From SZUA-430 sp964483585 (GTDB lineage Bacteria; Pseudomonadota; Alphaproteobacteria; Micropepsales; Micropepsaceae), in NCBI GenBank assembly GCA_964483585.1, contig CAZABH010000016.1, positions 4,131-68,130 of the forward strand: a stretch of DNA of 64,000 nt, in the 5' to 3' direction. The translations under genes were made by a program, and so were the position numbers. Shown piece after piece: positions 34,082 through 42,736 of this stretch (position 1 is the first letter of the stretch; each line of letters opens with the position of its first letter). A model generated the notes under the pieces. It was not told where the DNA came from. It was given only the letters and a program-made list of their open reading frames with translations, and did not search any database.

Positions 34082-36987
34082 CGAAGGGCGAGGCCAGCCG
34101 CTCGTCCGGCCGCAACATCGGCAAGGGTGACCATCTCTACCTTATCGATGGCTCGGGCTATATCTTCCGCGCCTTTCATGCCCTTCCGCCCCTGACGCGG
34201 AAAAGTGATGGCCTGCCGGTGGGGGCGGTGTCCGGCTTCTGCAACATGCTGTTCAAGCTGCTGCAAGACACGAAGGCTGGCGAACGTCCAACACATCTGG
34301 CCGTCATCTTCGATACTGCCCGGACCAGTTTTCGCAATGCCATCTATCCGGAATACAAGGCCCATCGCCCTCCGCCGCCTGAGGATCTGGTTCCCCAATT
34401 TTCCCTGATCCGCGATGCCACCAGGGCCTTCGGCGTTGCCTCTGTCGAGCTGGAGGGTTTTGAGGCCGACGATCTGATTGCGACGTATGCGTCGCAGGCC
34501 GCTGCGGCCGGGGCGTTTGTCACGGTTGTGTCTTCGGACAAGGACCTCATGCAGCTTGTTGTTGACGGCCAGGTCGAGCTGCAGGATCCGGTCAAGTCGC
34601 GCTCGATCCGCAGTGCCGATGTCGTCGAGAAGTTTGGTGTGCCGCCAGAGAAAGTGGTTGATGTCCAGGCGCTGGCTGGCGACAGCACGGATAACGTGCC
34701 CGGCGTGCCCGGTATCGGCATCAAAACTGCAGCCGAGCTGATCAACACTTATGGCGATCTTGAAGCGCTGCTTGCGCGTGCGGCCGAGATCAAGCAACCC
34801 AAACGTCGGGAATCCCTACTTGAGAACGCCGAGAAGGCAAGGGTTTCCAAGCGGCTCGTGCAGCTTGATGCCAAGGCGCCGGTGCCTGTCCCCTTGCAAG
34901 AGCTTTCTGTTGTGGAGCCCGATCCTCGAGAGTTGGCCGGGTTCCTGAAGGCCATGGAGCTCAATACGCTGTTCCGTCGCGTGGCATCCGAGTGGGACCT
35001 CAGCGACGCAGGTTCAATCCCGGCGAGTGCGGTCGGCGTGACCAGGTTGACATCATCAACTGATGCAAAGGCGTCAGTTCCTCCCAGCTCTGAGGCCTGT
35101 GCTGTGGGGGCGGTCCTTTCGCGCGAGTCGATCCTTTCGCCGATCAATCGTGGAGCATATCAAACTGTCACCGACCTTGCGGTTCTTCAGGAATGGATCG
35201 CCGAGGCGTCAGGGGTGGGTGTTGTCTGCGTCGACACGGAAACCACCTCGCTCAACGAGATGGAGGCCTCTCTCGTTGGTGTGGCTCTAGCGATTGCTCC
35301 CGGGCGTGCTTGCTACATTCCTGTTGGTCACGGAACAGGTGGTGGTCTCGATTTTTCGGGCGCCCAACCCAAGCAGCTCCCGCTCGACGTGGTTGTCGGC
35401 CGGCTCAAGCCACTGCTCGAGGATCCTGCGGTTCTGAAGGTCGGGCAGAACATTAAGTACGACATCCATATTCTGGCGCATCACGGCATCCGCATGCATC
35501 CCATCGATGACACGATGCTGATGTCCTATGTGCTTGACGAGGGGCTGCACAGGCACGGCATGGATGAGCTCTCGGTCCTCTTCCTGCAGCATAAACCCAT
35601 TGCCTTTACCGACGTCGCCGGCAAGGGCAAGTCGCAAGTTTCGTTCGATCAGGTGCCAGTGCCTGAGGCCACCGCTTATTCGGCCGAGGATGCCGACGTT
35701 ACCCTGCGCCTGCATGGATTGCTGAAGCCTAGGCTTGCTGCGGAACGCATGACAAGCGTCTACGAAACGCTCGAGCGACCCCTCATCCAAGTGCTTGCCG
35801 ACATGGAACAGGCTGGTGTTCTTGTCGACAGGGAGGTTCTTGCGCGGCTGTCGCACCGTTTCGCCCAGCGCATGACGGCACTGGAGGAAGAGATCCACAA
35901 GCTTGCGGGTGAGCGGTTCAACCTGGGTTCACCCAAGCAGCTTGGAGAGATTCTGTTCGGCAAATTCAATCTTCCTGGCGGCAAAAAAACCAAGACCGGG
36001 CAGTGGTCGACGGATGCAGACGCGCTCGAGGAGCTGGCGGCGCAGGGCCATGAGTTGCCGCGCCGCATCATCGACTGGCGGCAGGTTTCCAAGCTGAAGA
36101 GTACCTATACCGATGCTCTGCCCACATTCATCAATCCACGGACGGGGCGCATCCACACTTCCTATTCCATGGCCGCGACCTCGACGGGGCGCCTGTCATC
36201 GAATGAACCCAACCTGCAAAACATTCCTATCCGGACGGAAGAGGGGCGGGAGATACGTACAGCGTTCGTCGCTCCAAGGGGCATGAAGCTGCTCAGTGCT
36301 GACTATAGCCAGGTCGAATTGCGCTTGCTGGCGCACATTGCCGATATTCCGGCCCTCAAGCAGGCCTTTGCTGATGGGGTCGACATTCATGCCATGACGG
36401 CTTCGGAAATGTTCAATGTGCCCATCAAGGGCATGCCTGCATCCGTCCGCAGCCGTGCGAAGGCGATCAATTTTGGTATCATCTATGGAATTTCCGGTTT
36501 CGGCCTTGCCAATCAGCTCGGTATTCCGCGAGAGGAAGCCAACGCCTATATCAAGACCTATTTCGAGCGTTTTCCTGGAATACGAGCCTACATGGACAAA
36601 ACCAAGCAGGCTGCGCACGAAAGGAAGTTCGTAAGCACCATCTTCGGGCGCAAGATCAATCTGCCGGACATCGGCTCTTCGAATCCGTCGATGCGTGCCT
36701 TTGTCGAGCGTGCGGCGATCAACGCGCCCATCCAAGGGTCGGCAGCCGATATCATCCGGCGAGCCATGATCCGGATGCCTGGGGCGTTTGCTGATGCAGG
36801 GCTTTCAGGGCGTATGCTGTTGCAGGTTCATGACGAACTGGTTTTCGAGGTGCCCGACGACGAGGTCGAGGCTACCCGCGATGTCGTGCGCAGTGTCATG
36901 GAGGGCGCGGCTGAGCCGGTTCTCAAGCTCAGCGTTCCTCTCGTGGTCGATGCCAAGGCAGGGCTTAACTGGGACGAGGCTCACTGA
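34078..36987 (+). CDS. polA: DNA polymerase I
   Basis: Gap-filling and Okazaki-fragment polymerase, 969 residues from TTG 34078. The N-terminal 5'-3' exonuclease domain begins at LYLIDGSGYIFRAFHAL. The central 3'-5' proofreading domain keeps the DTE motif (VCVDTETTSL), so proofreading should be active. The Pol A catalytic domain has LLSADYSQVELRLLAH and VHDELVFEV. No ATG exists between the zinc-finger stop and the conserved N-terminus. The TTG at 34078 overlaps that stop (TTGA), which suggests coupling; an in-frame GTG at 34018 is the alternative. A variable linker lies near residues 315-365. Confidence 0.96.
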   Translation: MTKGEASRSSGRNIGKGDHLYLIDGSGYIFRAFHALPPLTRKSDGLPVGAVSGFCNMLFKLLQDTKAGERPTHLAVIFDTARTSFRNAIYPEYKAHRPPPPEDLVPQFSLIRDATRAFGVASVELEGFEADDLIATYASQAAAAGAFVTVVSSDKDLMQLVVDGQVELQDPVKSRSIRSADVVEKFGVPPEKVVDVQALAGDSTDNVPGVPGIGIKTAAELINTYGDLEALLARAAEIKQPKRRESLLENAEKARVSKRLVQLDAKAPVPVPLQELSVVEPDPRELAGFLKAMELNTLFRRVASEWDLSDAGSIPASAVGVTRLTSSTDAKASVPPSSEACAVGAVLSRESILSPINRGAYQTVTDLAVLQEWIAEASGVGVVCVDTETTSLNEMEASLVGVALAIAPGRACYIPVGHGTGGGLDFSGAQPKQLPLDVVVGRLKPLLEDPAVLKVGQNIKYDIHILAHHGIRMHPIDDTMLMSYVLDEGLHRHGMDELSVLFLQHKPIAFTDVAGKGKSQVSFDQVPVPEATAYSAEDADVTLRLHGLLKPRLAAERMTSVYETLERPLIQVLADMEQAGVLVDREVLARLSHRFAQRMTALEEEIHKLAGERFNLGSPKQLGEILFGKFNLPGGKKTKTGQWSTDADALEELAAQGHELPRRIIDWRQVSKLKSTYTDALPTFINPRTGRIHTSYSMAATSTGRLSSNEPNLQNIPIRTEEGREIRTAFVAPRGMKLLSADYSQVELRLLAHIADIPALKQAFADGVDIHAMTASEMFNVPIKGMPASVRSRAKAINFGIIYGISGFGLANQLGIPREEANAYIKTYFERFPGIRAYMDKTKQAAHERKFVSTIFGRKINLPDIGSSNPSMRAFVERAAINAPIQGSAADIIRRAMIRMPGAFADAGLSGRMLLQVHDELVFEVPDDEVEATRDVVRSVMEGAAEPVLKLSVPLVVDAKAGLNWDEAH

Positions 36988-36995
36988 ATGCAAAA

Positions 36996-37022
36996 GGGCC
37001 GCACCGTGTAATCGTGCAGCCC
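36996..37022 (-). terminator. terminator of pckA (also downstream of polA)
   Basis: On the minus strand: GGGCTGCAC, loop of nine, GTGCGGCCC, then TTTTGC. There is a nine-base stem with one mismatch. It serves pckA from the right and may also stop polA transcripts, where no T-run follows directly. Confidence 0.7.
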
Positions 37023-37061
37023 TGTATGATTTAGTCGTCGCTCTCGAGTTATCCGGTGGGC

Positions 37062-38672
37062 CTACTCAGCCGCTTCGGCAAGATGCGGAGCTGCCGCCTT
37101 CACGTCGGCGCCCACGTGTGCTTCGAACTTGCGGAAATTGTCGCGGAACATCTTCACCAGCTTGATGGCTTGGGCATCATAGGCAGCCTTGTCCTTCCAC
37201 GTTTCGCGTGGGTTCAGGATGGCGCTGTCTACGCCGGGTACCTCGACCGGGACCTCGAACCCGAAGTGAGGGTCCTTGCGCATCTGGACGGTCTTCAACG
37301 TGCCGTCGAGGGCGGCGGAGAGCAGCGCGCGGGTCACCTTAATGGGCATGCGCGACCCTGTTCCGAATGCGCCGCCGGTCCAGCCTGTGTTCACGAGCCA
37401 GCAGTCGACCTGGTGCTTGGCAATCAGGTCGCGCAGAAGGTTGCCATATTCGGTTGGGTGGCGCGGCATGAAGGGTGCGCCGAAACAGGTCGAGAAGGTG
37501 GGCTGTGGCTCCTTGCCTAGCCCCTTCTCTGTACCTGCCACTTTTGCGGTGAAGCCAGACAGGAAGTGATACATAGCCTGGCTGGGTGTGAGCTTGGCAA
37601 TGGGCGGCAACACCCCAAATGCGTCCGCCGTCAGCATCACGATGTTGGATGGCTGGCCGGCAACGCCTGTCGTGCTTGCGTTCGGAATGTAGCTGATCGG
37701 GTAGGCGCCGCGCGAATTCTCAGCCAGCGAGGCGTCGTTCAGATCCAGTTCTCGCGTAGCTTCGTCGATGACAACGTTCTCGAGCACCGTCCCGAAGCGC
37801 TTGGTGGTTGCATAGATCTCGGGTTCAGCCTCGGCTGAAAGCCGGATCATCTTCGCGTAGCATCCGCCCTCGAAGTTGAAGACCCCGTGCTCTGACCAGC
37901 CGTGTTCGTCATCGCCAATCAGCGTGCGGTTGGGATCTGCAGAAAGGGTCGTCTTTCCCGTGCCGGAGAGGCCGAAGAAGATGGCGCTTTCCTTTGATTT
38001 TCCGACGTTGACCGAGCAATGCATCGGCATGACGTTCTTGGGCGGAAGAAGATAGTTCAGGATCGTAAAGACCGACTTCTTCATTTCGCCGGCGTAGGAC
38101 GTACCACCGATCAGTACGAGCTTCTTCTCGAACGACACCGCAATGACCGTGCCGGACACCGAGCCGTGAATTGCCGGGTCAGCCTGGAACCCCGGGAAGT
38201 CGATAATGGTGAACTGAGGGTCGAAATTCAAACGTTCGCCGGCCTCGGGCTCGATCAGCAGGTGCTGAATGAACAGCGAGTGCCAAGCCATTTCCGTCAC
38301 CACGCGCACTGGCAAGCGATGAACCCTGTCTGCACCGCCAAAAAGATCCTGCACGAACAATTCGCGGCCTTGGGCGTAGGCCCGGAAGGATGCCAACAGC
38401 GCGTCGAAATGGGCTGGCGTCATGGACTTGTTGTTGTCCCACCAGATGTGCTTCTCGACCGACGGTTCGCGCACCACGAACTTGTCTCCCGCCGATCGGC
38501 CCGTGTGAATGCCGGTCTTGACGACAAGAGGACCATCCTTCGCCAGCACGCCCTCGCGGCGCTCCACGGCTTCCTGGACGAGACTTGCCATCGGGAGGTT
38601 CCAGTGAACCTTGCGAAGATTGTTGAGCCCAACGCTGTCGATGGAGGTCAAGGGGTGAGCGGTCGCGTGCAT
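37062..38672 (-). CDS. pckA: phosphoenolpyruvate carboxykinase (ATP)
   Basis: Gluconeogenic enzyme that converts oxaloacetate and ATP to PEP, CO2 and ADP. It has 536 residues from ATG 38672, the usual length of alphaproteobacterial enzymes; upstream in-frame codons lie in the promoter region. The kinase P-loop GLSGTGKTTLSAD and the metal-binding LIGDDEHGW are intact. It is transcribed away from chvI. A promoter fits at 38743-38771. In Rhizobium relatives pckA sits next to the chvI-chvG genes, and this order is the same. Confidence 0.97.
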   Translation of the reverse strand: MHATAHPLTSIDSVGLNNLRKVHWNLPMASLVQEAVERREGVLAKDGPLVVKTGIHTGRSAGDKFVVREPSVEKHIWWDNNKSMTPAHFDALLASFRAYAQGRELFVQDLFGGADRVHRLPVRVVTEMAWHSLFIQHLLIEPEAGERLNFDPQFTIIDFPGFQADPAIHGSVSGTVIAVSFEKKLVLIGGTSYAGEMKKSVFTILNYLLPPKNVMPMHCSVNVGKSKESAIFFGLSGTGKTTLSADPNRTLIGDDEHGWSEHGVFNFEGGCYAKMIRLSAEAEPEIYATTKRFGTVLENVVIDEATRELDLNDASLAENSRGAYPISYIPNASTTGVAGQPSNIVMLTADAFGVLPPIAKLTPSQAMYHFLSGFTAKVAGTEKGLGKEPQPTFSTCFGAPFMPRHPTEYGNLLRDLIAKHQVDCWLVNTGWTGGAFGTGSRMPIKVTRALLSAALDGTLKTVQMRKDPHFGFEVPVEVPGVDSAILNPRETWKDKAAYDAQAIKLVKMFRDNFRKFEAHVGADVKAAAPHLAEAAE

Positions 38673-38993
38673 TCTTTCAGGTCTCCGGGTCGCCATCAGT
38701 TGGCGAAATGGCAGAAATGCTAGGTTTTGGGTTCGGGAAGCTAACATAGGGGCCGACCCGTCCAGACGCAATATCGAGGGGACTAGCGGGTGCGGACGAG
38801 CCACCAAAAAGCCTAAATATCCAAATAAAAGGGGCTGGTTATCGTCAACGTATCGTCCCTGAAACAGGGGTGCCCGCTACGGAAGCATGGCTTGCCGGGG
38901 CTGGTGTCGCGTCCCGGGCGATGGTGAAGCTGGCCAGCTATGCCTATACTCCCGGCGCTTGAGAATCTGTCCGAAGCAGAGGGTGGGGCTGAC
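38673..38993. promoter_or_regulatory. divergent pckA / chvI control region
   Basis: A 321-base region. For pckA (minus strand): TTGCGT (38771-38766), 17 bases, TATGTT (38748-38743), giving a leader of about 65 bases. For chvI (plus strand): a good -10 TATACT at 38945-38950 with a poor -35 TGGTGA 17 bases upstream, as expected for an activator-dependent promoter. An AT-rich patch lies at about 38810-38830. ChvI might regulate both genes from here; no ChvI site can be proven by eye. Confidence 0.5.
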
Positions 38994-39692
38994 ATGACCA
39001 CGATCGCACTCGTCGATGATGACCGAAACATTCTGTCGTCGCTGTCCATGGCGTTGGAACAGGAAGGGTTCCATGTACGAACCTATTCGGATGGTGTTAC
39101 CGCGCTTACGGCGCTTCAGGCCACGCCTCCGTCGCTTGCCATACTCGACATCAAGATGCCCCGGATGGATGGGCATGAGGTTCTCAAACGGCTGCGTCAG
39201 TCGAGCGACTTGCCTGTCATCTTCTTGACGTCCAAGGATGACGAGATCGATGAGGTTGTTGGGCTCAGCCTTGGTGCCGACGATTACATCACCAAGCCGT
39301 TCTCGCAGCGCACATTGCTGCAGCGCGTGCGTGCCGTGCTGCGTCGTGCGGAGGCGCGAAGTGCGCCGCCGGGAGCGCCCGGTTCGAGAGAGATCATGGT
39401 GCGCGGGAAACTGATGCTGGATCAGCAGCGCCATTCCTGCACCTGGGATGGCAAGGATGTGCAGCTTACAGTGACGGAGTTTCTGATCCTGCAATCGCTT
39501 GCGCAGCGACCGGGCATCGTCAAGAGCCGAGACAACTTGATGGATACCGCATACGACGATCAGGTTTACGTTGACGATCGCACCATTGACAGTCACATCA
39601 AGCGGTTGCGGAAAAAGTTCAAGCAGGTCGACGAAGCCTTCGATTCCATCCAGACGCTTTACGGCGTCGGTTACAAGTATGTTGAAGTTTGA
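38994..39692 (+). CDS. chvI: response regulator ChvI
   Basis: OmpR-type response regulator of 232 residues. The receiver acid pocket is D8-D10 and the phosphorylation site is D52 (ILDIKMPRMDG). The winged-helix DNA-binding domain covers about 140-230 and contains DRTIDSHIKRLRKKF. In alphaproteobacteria ChvG-ChvI controls envelope, acid and host-related gene expression. ATG 38994 is chosen for the short N-terminus before the receiver motif. Its stop overlaps the ChvG start (TTGA). The pckA and hprK neighbours identify it as ChvI rather than another OmpR member. Confidence 0.93.
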   Translation: MTTIALVDDDRNILSSLSMALEQEGFHVRTYSDGVTALTALQATPPSLAILDIKMPRMDGHEVLKRLRQSSDLPVIFLTSKDDEIDEVVGLSLGADDYITKPFSQRTLLQRVRAVLRRAEARSAPPGAPGSREIMVRGKLMLDQQRHSCTWDGKDVQLTVTEFLILQSLAQRPGIVKSRDNLMDTAYDDQVYVDDRTIDSHIKRLRKKFKQVDEAFDSIQTLYGVGYKYVEV

Positions 39693-41431
39693 GCAGCGAA
39701 GGGTTCAGGCTGTCCGCTGATCCTGCCGGTGCCGGCCTTGGGGGGCGCTTGTTCGGGCTGATCTCCTGGCTGCGCAGGGGGCGGATACCGCGCAGGGCAC
39801 GGCCGAAGGGTCTGGCTTATCGCCCACAACCGCGACGCGTCTCGCTTCTCACTCTCAAGGTCATTGCGTTCAACATCCTGGCGCTGGTCGTCTTTGGTGC
39901 AGGGATATTCTGGTTGCAGGAGATTCGCGTATCGCTGGTCGATGAGCGAATTCGTGCACTTCGCATCCAAGCTGATGTCGTTGCTGCAGCCATCGCGCGA
40001 TACGGTGTGGATGGAGAGGTCGACAACGATACGATCACAGCGCTTGACTACAACAGGACGGACAGCACGCTTGGCTGGTTGTTGAGGCCGACAGGGATGC
40101 GCGCCCGGGTCTTTGGCCCTGATGGCATGCCCACGCATGACACGCGGTATCTTCTCCTGCGGAATCAGGTTCAGTCACGCGAACTGCCGGCGCCGGGCCA
40201 GGTCGATCTGACCGAGCAGATCGAGACAGCGGTGCGGCAGGGTATCCTTCGGCTTAGACCGGGCAAAGCGCTTCCTGCGCGCAATCTTGAAGACTTGATG
40301 ATCCCAGGTGAAAGTTTTCCCGAGGTTCGGAAGGTCCTGAACGCGGCCGATTTTGCGAGCGCTGAGAGGATCAATGGTGATGGCAAGCTTATCCTGTCTG
40401 TCGCCGTTCCCATTCGACGGCTTCGGTTCGTCATGGGTGTGCTCTTGCTGTCCACCGAAGCAGGTGACATCGATCAGGCACTTGCCAGCGAGGCTGCACA
40501 GCTTGCAGCGGGTGTTGTCGTTGGTTTCGGGGTCATTCTTGCAGCATCCTTCCTGATGCTCTGGCATGTCACAGGGCCTATCCGGCGGTTGTCGCATGGT
40601 GCCGAGGTGGTGCGAAGCGGCGGGCGTGCGCTGGATGCGATCCCGAACCTGGCCCTTCGGCGAGACGAGATAGGTGATCTCTCGGTTTCGCTGCGGGCAA
40701 TGACGACGGCGCTTCATGCCCGCATGGATGCCATCGAGCAGTTCGCTGCCGATGTTGCGCATGAGATCAAGAATCCCCTGACGTCGGTTTCAAGTGCCAT
40801 TGAGACGCTCAGGCGCACGACTGATGACGAGAAGCGCCAAAAGCTGATGGGGGTGATCCGTGATGATGTCAGCCGGCTCAATCGACTGATCAGCGATATT
40901 TCTGATGCATCGCGCCTCGATGCCGAATTGTCCCGCGCCAAGGCTCAGATCGTTGATCTCGGTGCGCTTGTGCGTGCGGTGGTCGACATGTTCGATGATC
41001 CCGACGTGCAGGGTGCGCCGCGTATTTTCCTGGACATACCTGCGCCGTCGCCACGGGTGCGCGGTCTCGATGGCCCCCTTGCTCAGGTTTTCCGGAACGT
41101 CATCGAGAACGCGCTGTCGTTCAGTTCCGCTGGCAGCGAAGTTCATGTGTCCATGCGGGCGCAGGACGGCTTTGCTGTTGTTACCATCGATGATCAGGGG
41201 CCAGGGATTCCTGAGGAGAACCTTGAGGTCATCTTCCGGCGCTTCTACACATCCCGACCTCTGGCTCATGGGTTTGGCAAGAACTCCGGTCTTGGATTGT
41301 CGATCTCACGTCAGATCATCGATGTGCATGGAGGTCGGATTCATGCGGCGAATGTCATGGCCGGGGATGGACAGGTGACCGGCGCAAGGTTCACCGTCGA
41401 GCTTCCTTTGGTTGCCCAGGGTAGCAATTGA
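39689..41431 (+). CDS. chvG: sensor histidine kinase ChvG
   Basis: Membrane sensor kinase, 580 residues. The first membrane helix is near residues 55-75 (VIAFNILALVVFGAGIFWLQ), a periplasmic sensor domain spans about 75-265, and a second helix lies near 272-293, followed by a HAMP segment. The phospho-acceptor is H358 in VAHEIKNPLTS. The ATPase domain has the N box (FRNVIENALSFS) and DQGPGIPEE. The start is TTG 39689, overlapping the chvI stop; a later start cannot be excluded because the first 50 residues are basic and poorly conserved. It pairs with ChvI. Confidence 0.92.
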   Translation: MSSEGFRLSADPAGAGLGGRLFGLISWLRRGRIPRRARPKGLAYRPQPRRVSLLTLKVIAFNILALVVFGAGIFWLQEIRVSLVDERIRALRIQADVVAAAIARYGVDGEVDNDTITALDYNRTDSTLGWLLRPTGMRARVFGPDGMPTHDTRYLLLRNQVQSRELPAPGQVDLTEQIETAVRQGILRLRPGKALPARNLEDLMIPGESFPEVRKVLNAADFASAERINGDGKLILSVAVPIRRLRFVMGVLLLSTEAGDIDQALASEAAQLAAGVVVGFGVILAASFLMLWHVTGPIRRLSHGAEVVRSGGRALDAIPNLALRRDEIGDLSVSLRAMTTALHARMDAIEQFAADVAHEIKNPLTSVSSAIETLRRTTDDEKRQKLMGVIRDDVSRLNRLISDISDASRLDAELSRAKAQIVDLGALVRAVVDMFDDPDVQGAPRIFLDIPAPSPRVRGLDGPLAQVFRNVIENALSFSSAGSEVHVSMRAQDGFAVVTIDDQGPGIPEENLEVIFRRFYTSRPLAHGFGKNSGLGLSISRQIIDVHGGRIHAANVMAGDGQVTGARFTVELPLVAQGSN

Positions 41432-41432
41432 C

Positions 41433-41915
41433 GTGCTGATCCATGCAACTTGCGTCGATATCTCAGGTGTAGGCCTGCTCATTGTCGGCGCTTCCGGCGC
41501 GGGCAAGAGTGACTTGGCCCTGCGCCTCATCGCGGACGGAGCTTTCCTTGTTTCCGACGACCAGACAATTCTGCATACGGATGGCGTGCATTGGGAAGCC
41601 CGTGCGCCGGGCGTGCTATCGGGACTGGTCGAGGTCAGGGGATGCGGCATCCTGGCGGCGCCGCGCAAGGTGGCTAGCGTGCTGAGGCTTGTCGTGCGGC
41701 TTGCTAATTCTGCCCCTGAGCGGCTTCCTGAGCCTTGCTGGTGGTCGCCCGAAGGAGCGCTGGTGCCGCGTCTGCCGGAGCTGGTCTTTGATGGTCGGGA
41801 GCCATCCGCACCTGCAAAAGTGCGGATAACGCTAAGTAGCCTGTTCCGTCGCGGCGCCGGTCTGCTTGGGGAAGCACCTTCGGTCGTTGAGCGAGACGGC
41901 GAAGCAGACTATTAA
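41433..41915 (+). CDS. hprK: HPr kinase/phosphorylase, short alphaproteobacterial form
   Basis: A 160-residue kinase starting at GTG 41433, one base after the chvG stop. It lacks the N-terminal domain of Firmicutes HprK, as is normal for alphaproteobacteria. The P-loop GASGAGKS is at residues 19-26, and DDQT follows at 42-45. It phosphorylates a serine of HPr (S48 in the protein encoded at 42387) and reverses that reaction. The EIIA and HPr genes lie directly downstream, so sugar or nitrogen status is passed to HPr rather than to transport, because no permease gene is present here. Confidence 0.92.
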   Translation: MLIHATCVDISGVGLLIVGASGAGKSDLALRLIADGAFLVSDDQTILHTDGVHWEARAPGVLSGLVEVRGCGILAAPRKVASVLRLVVRLANSAPERLPEPCWWSPEGALVPRLPELVFDGREPSAPAKVRITLSSLFRRGAGLLGEAPSVVERDGEADY

Positions 41916-41980
41916 GGTGCCCTGCCGAAAGGGCAGGCAGCGGGTCCCGCCGATGCAGCTGCTGGAGCGTCGTATTGTTC

Positions 41981-42382
41981 ATGATTGGCGTTGTGCTCGT
42001 TACCCATGGCCGTCTTGCTGACGAGTTGAAGGCTGCGACAGAACATGTCGTTGGTCCTCAGGCGGCCTTTGTTACCGTCTGCATTGGTCCGCAGGACGAC
42101 ATGGAGCTGCGTCGCGAAGAAATCCTTTCGGCAATTCGCGCTGTCGACACCGGAGACGGCGTTGTGGTGCTTACGGACATGTTCGGTGGAACACCATCCA
42201 ACCTCGCCATTTCCACAATGGAGAGCGGACGGATCGAGGTGATTGCCGGGGTAAACCTGCCGATGCTCATCAAGCTTGCTTCGGTCCGGTCCAGCGCCAA
42301 GCTGATGGAGGCCGTGGACAAGGCACAGGATGCAGGTCGCAAGTATATCAGGGTCGCATCCAAGGAGCTGGCTGGTGGCTAG
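41981..42382 (+). CDS. PTS EIIA component, mannose family
   Basis: A 133-residue EIIA of the mannose (ManX) type. The phosphorylated histidine is H9 in VVLVTHGRLA, followed by the family motif DMFGGTPSN. ATG 41981 is preferred over an upstream TTG. It has no fused IIB domain and no IIC/IID genes nearby, so it is an orphan EIIA that probably acts as a regulator in the truncated PTS relay of alphaproteobacteria. It lies between hprK and HPr. Confidence 0.93.
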   Translation: MIGVVLVTHGRLADELKAATEHVVGPQAAFVTVCIGPQDDMELRREEILSAIRAVDTGDGVVVLTDMFGGTPSNLAISTMESGRIEVIAGVNLPMLIKLASVRSSAKLMEAVDKAQDAGRKYIRVASKELAGG

Positions 42383-42386
42383 CGGA

Positions 42387-42662
42387 ATGGCTCAGCCAAT
42401 GCGTGTCGTGCGCATCGTGAATACAAAGGGTCTGCATGCCCGCGCGTCTGCCAAATTCGTCCAGACGGCAGGGCGCTTCAATGCTGTTGTCACTGTTCAT
42501 AAGGATGGGCACCATGTTTCCGGGACCTCGATCATGGGCCTTATGATGCTGGGCGCGGGTATTGGTTCGGAGCTTGGCCTTTCGGCCGAGGGCGCCGAGG
42601 CGAATCAGGCGCTGGATGCGCTGCAGGCTCTTGTGGAGATGAAGTTCGGCGAGGACAGCTGA
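42387..42662 (+). CDS. ptsH: HPr phosphocarrier protein
   Basis: A 91-residue HPr. The active-site histidine is H17 in KGLHARAS, and the regulatory serine is S48 in SGTSIMG, the target of HprK. ATG 42387 is four bases after the EIIA stop. With EIIA, and with an EI-type enzyme encoded elsewhere, it would form a regulatory phosphorelay without sugar transport. Confidence 0.93.
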   Translation: MAQPMRVVRIVNTKGLHARASAKFVQTAGRFNAVVTVHKDGHHVSGTSIMGLMMLGAGIGSELGLSAEGAEANQALDALQALVEMKFGEDS

Positions 42663-42736
42663 GCGTCTCCGGTCGGTCGTGACGACCTTCATTTTTTACC
42701 CGCGGCATTTCATTGGAGTTAGAGGGGGTCGTGGCC

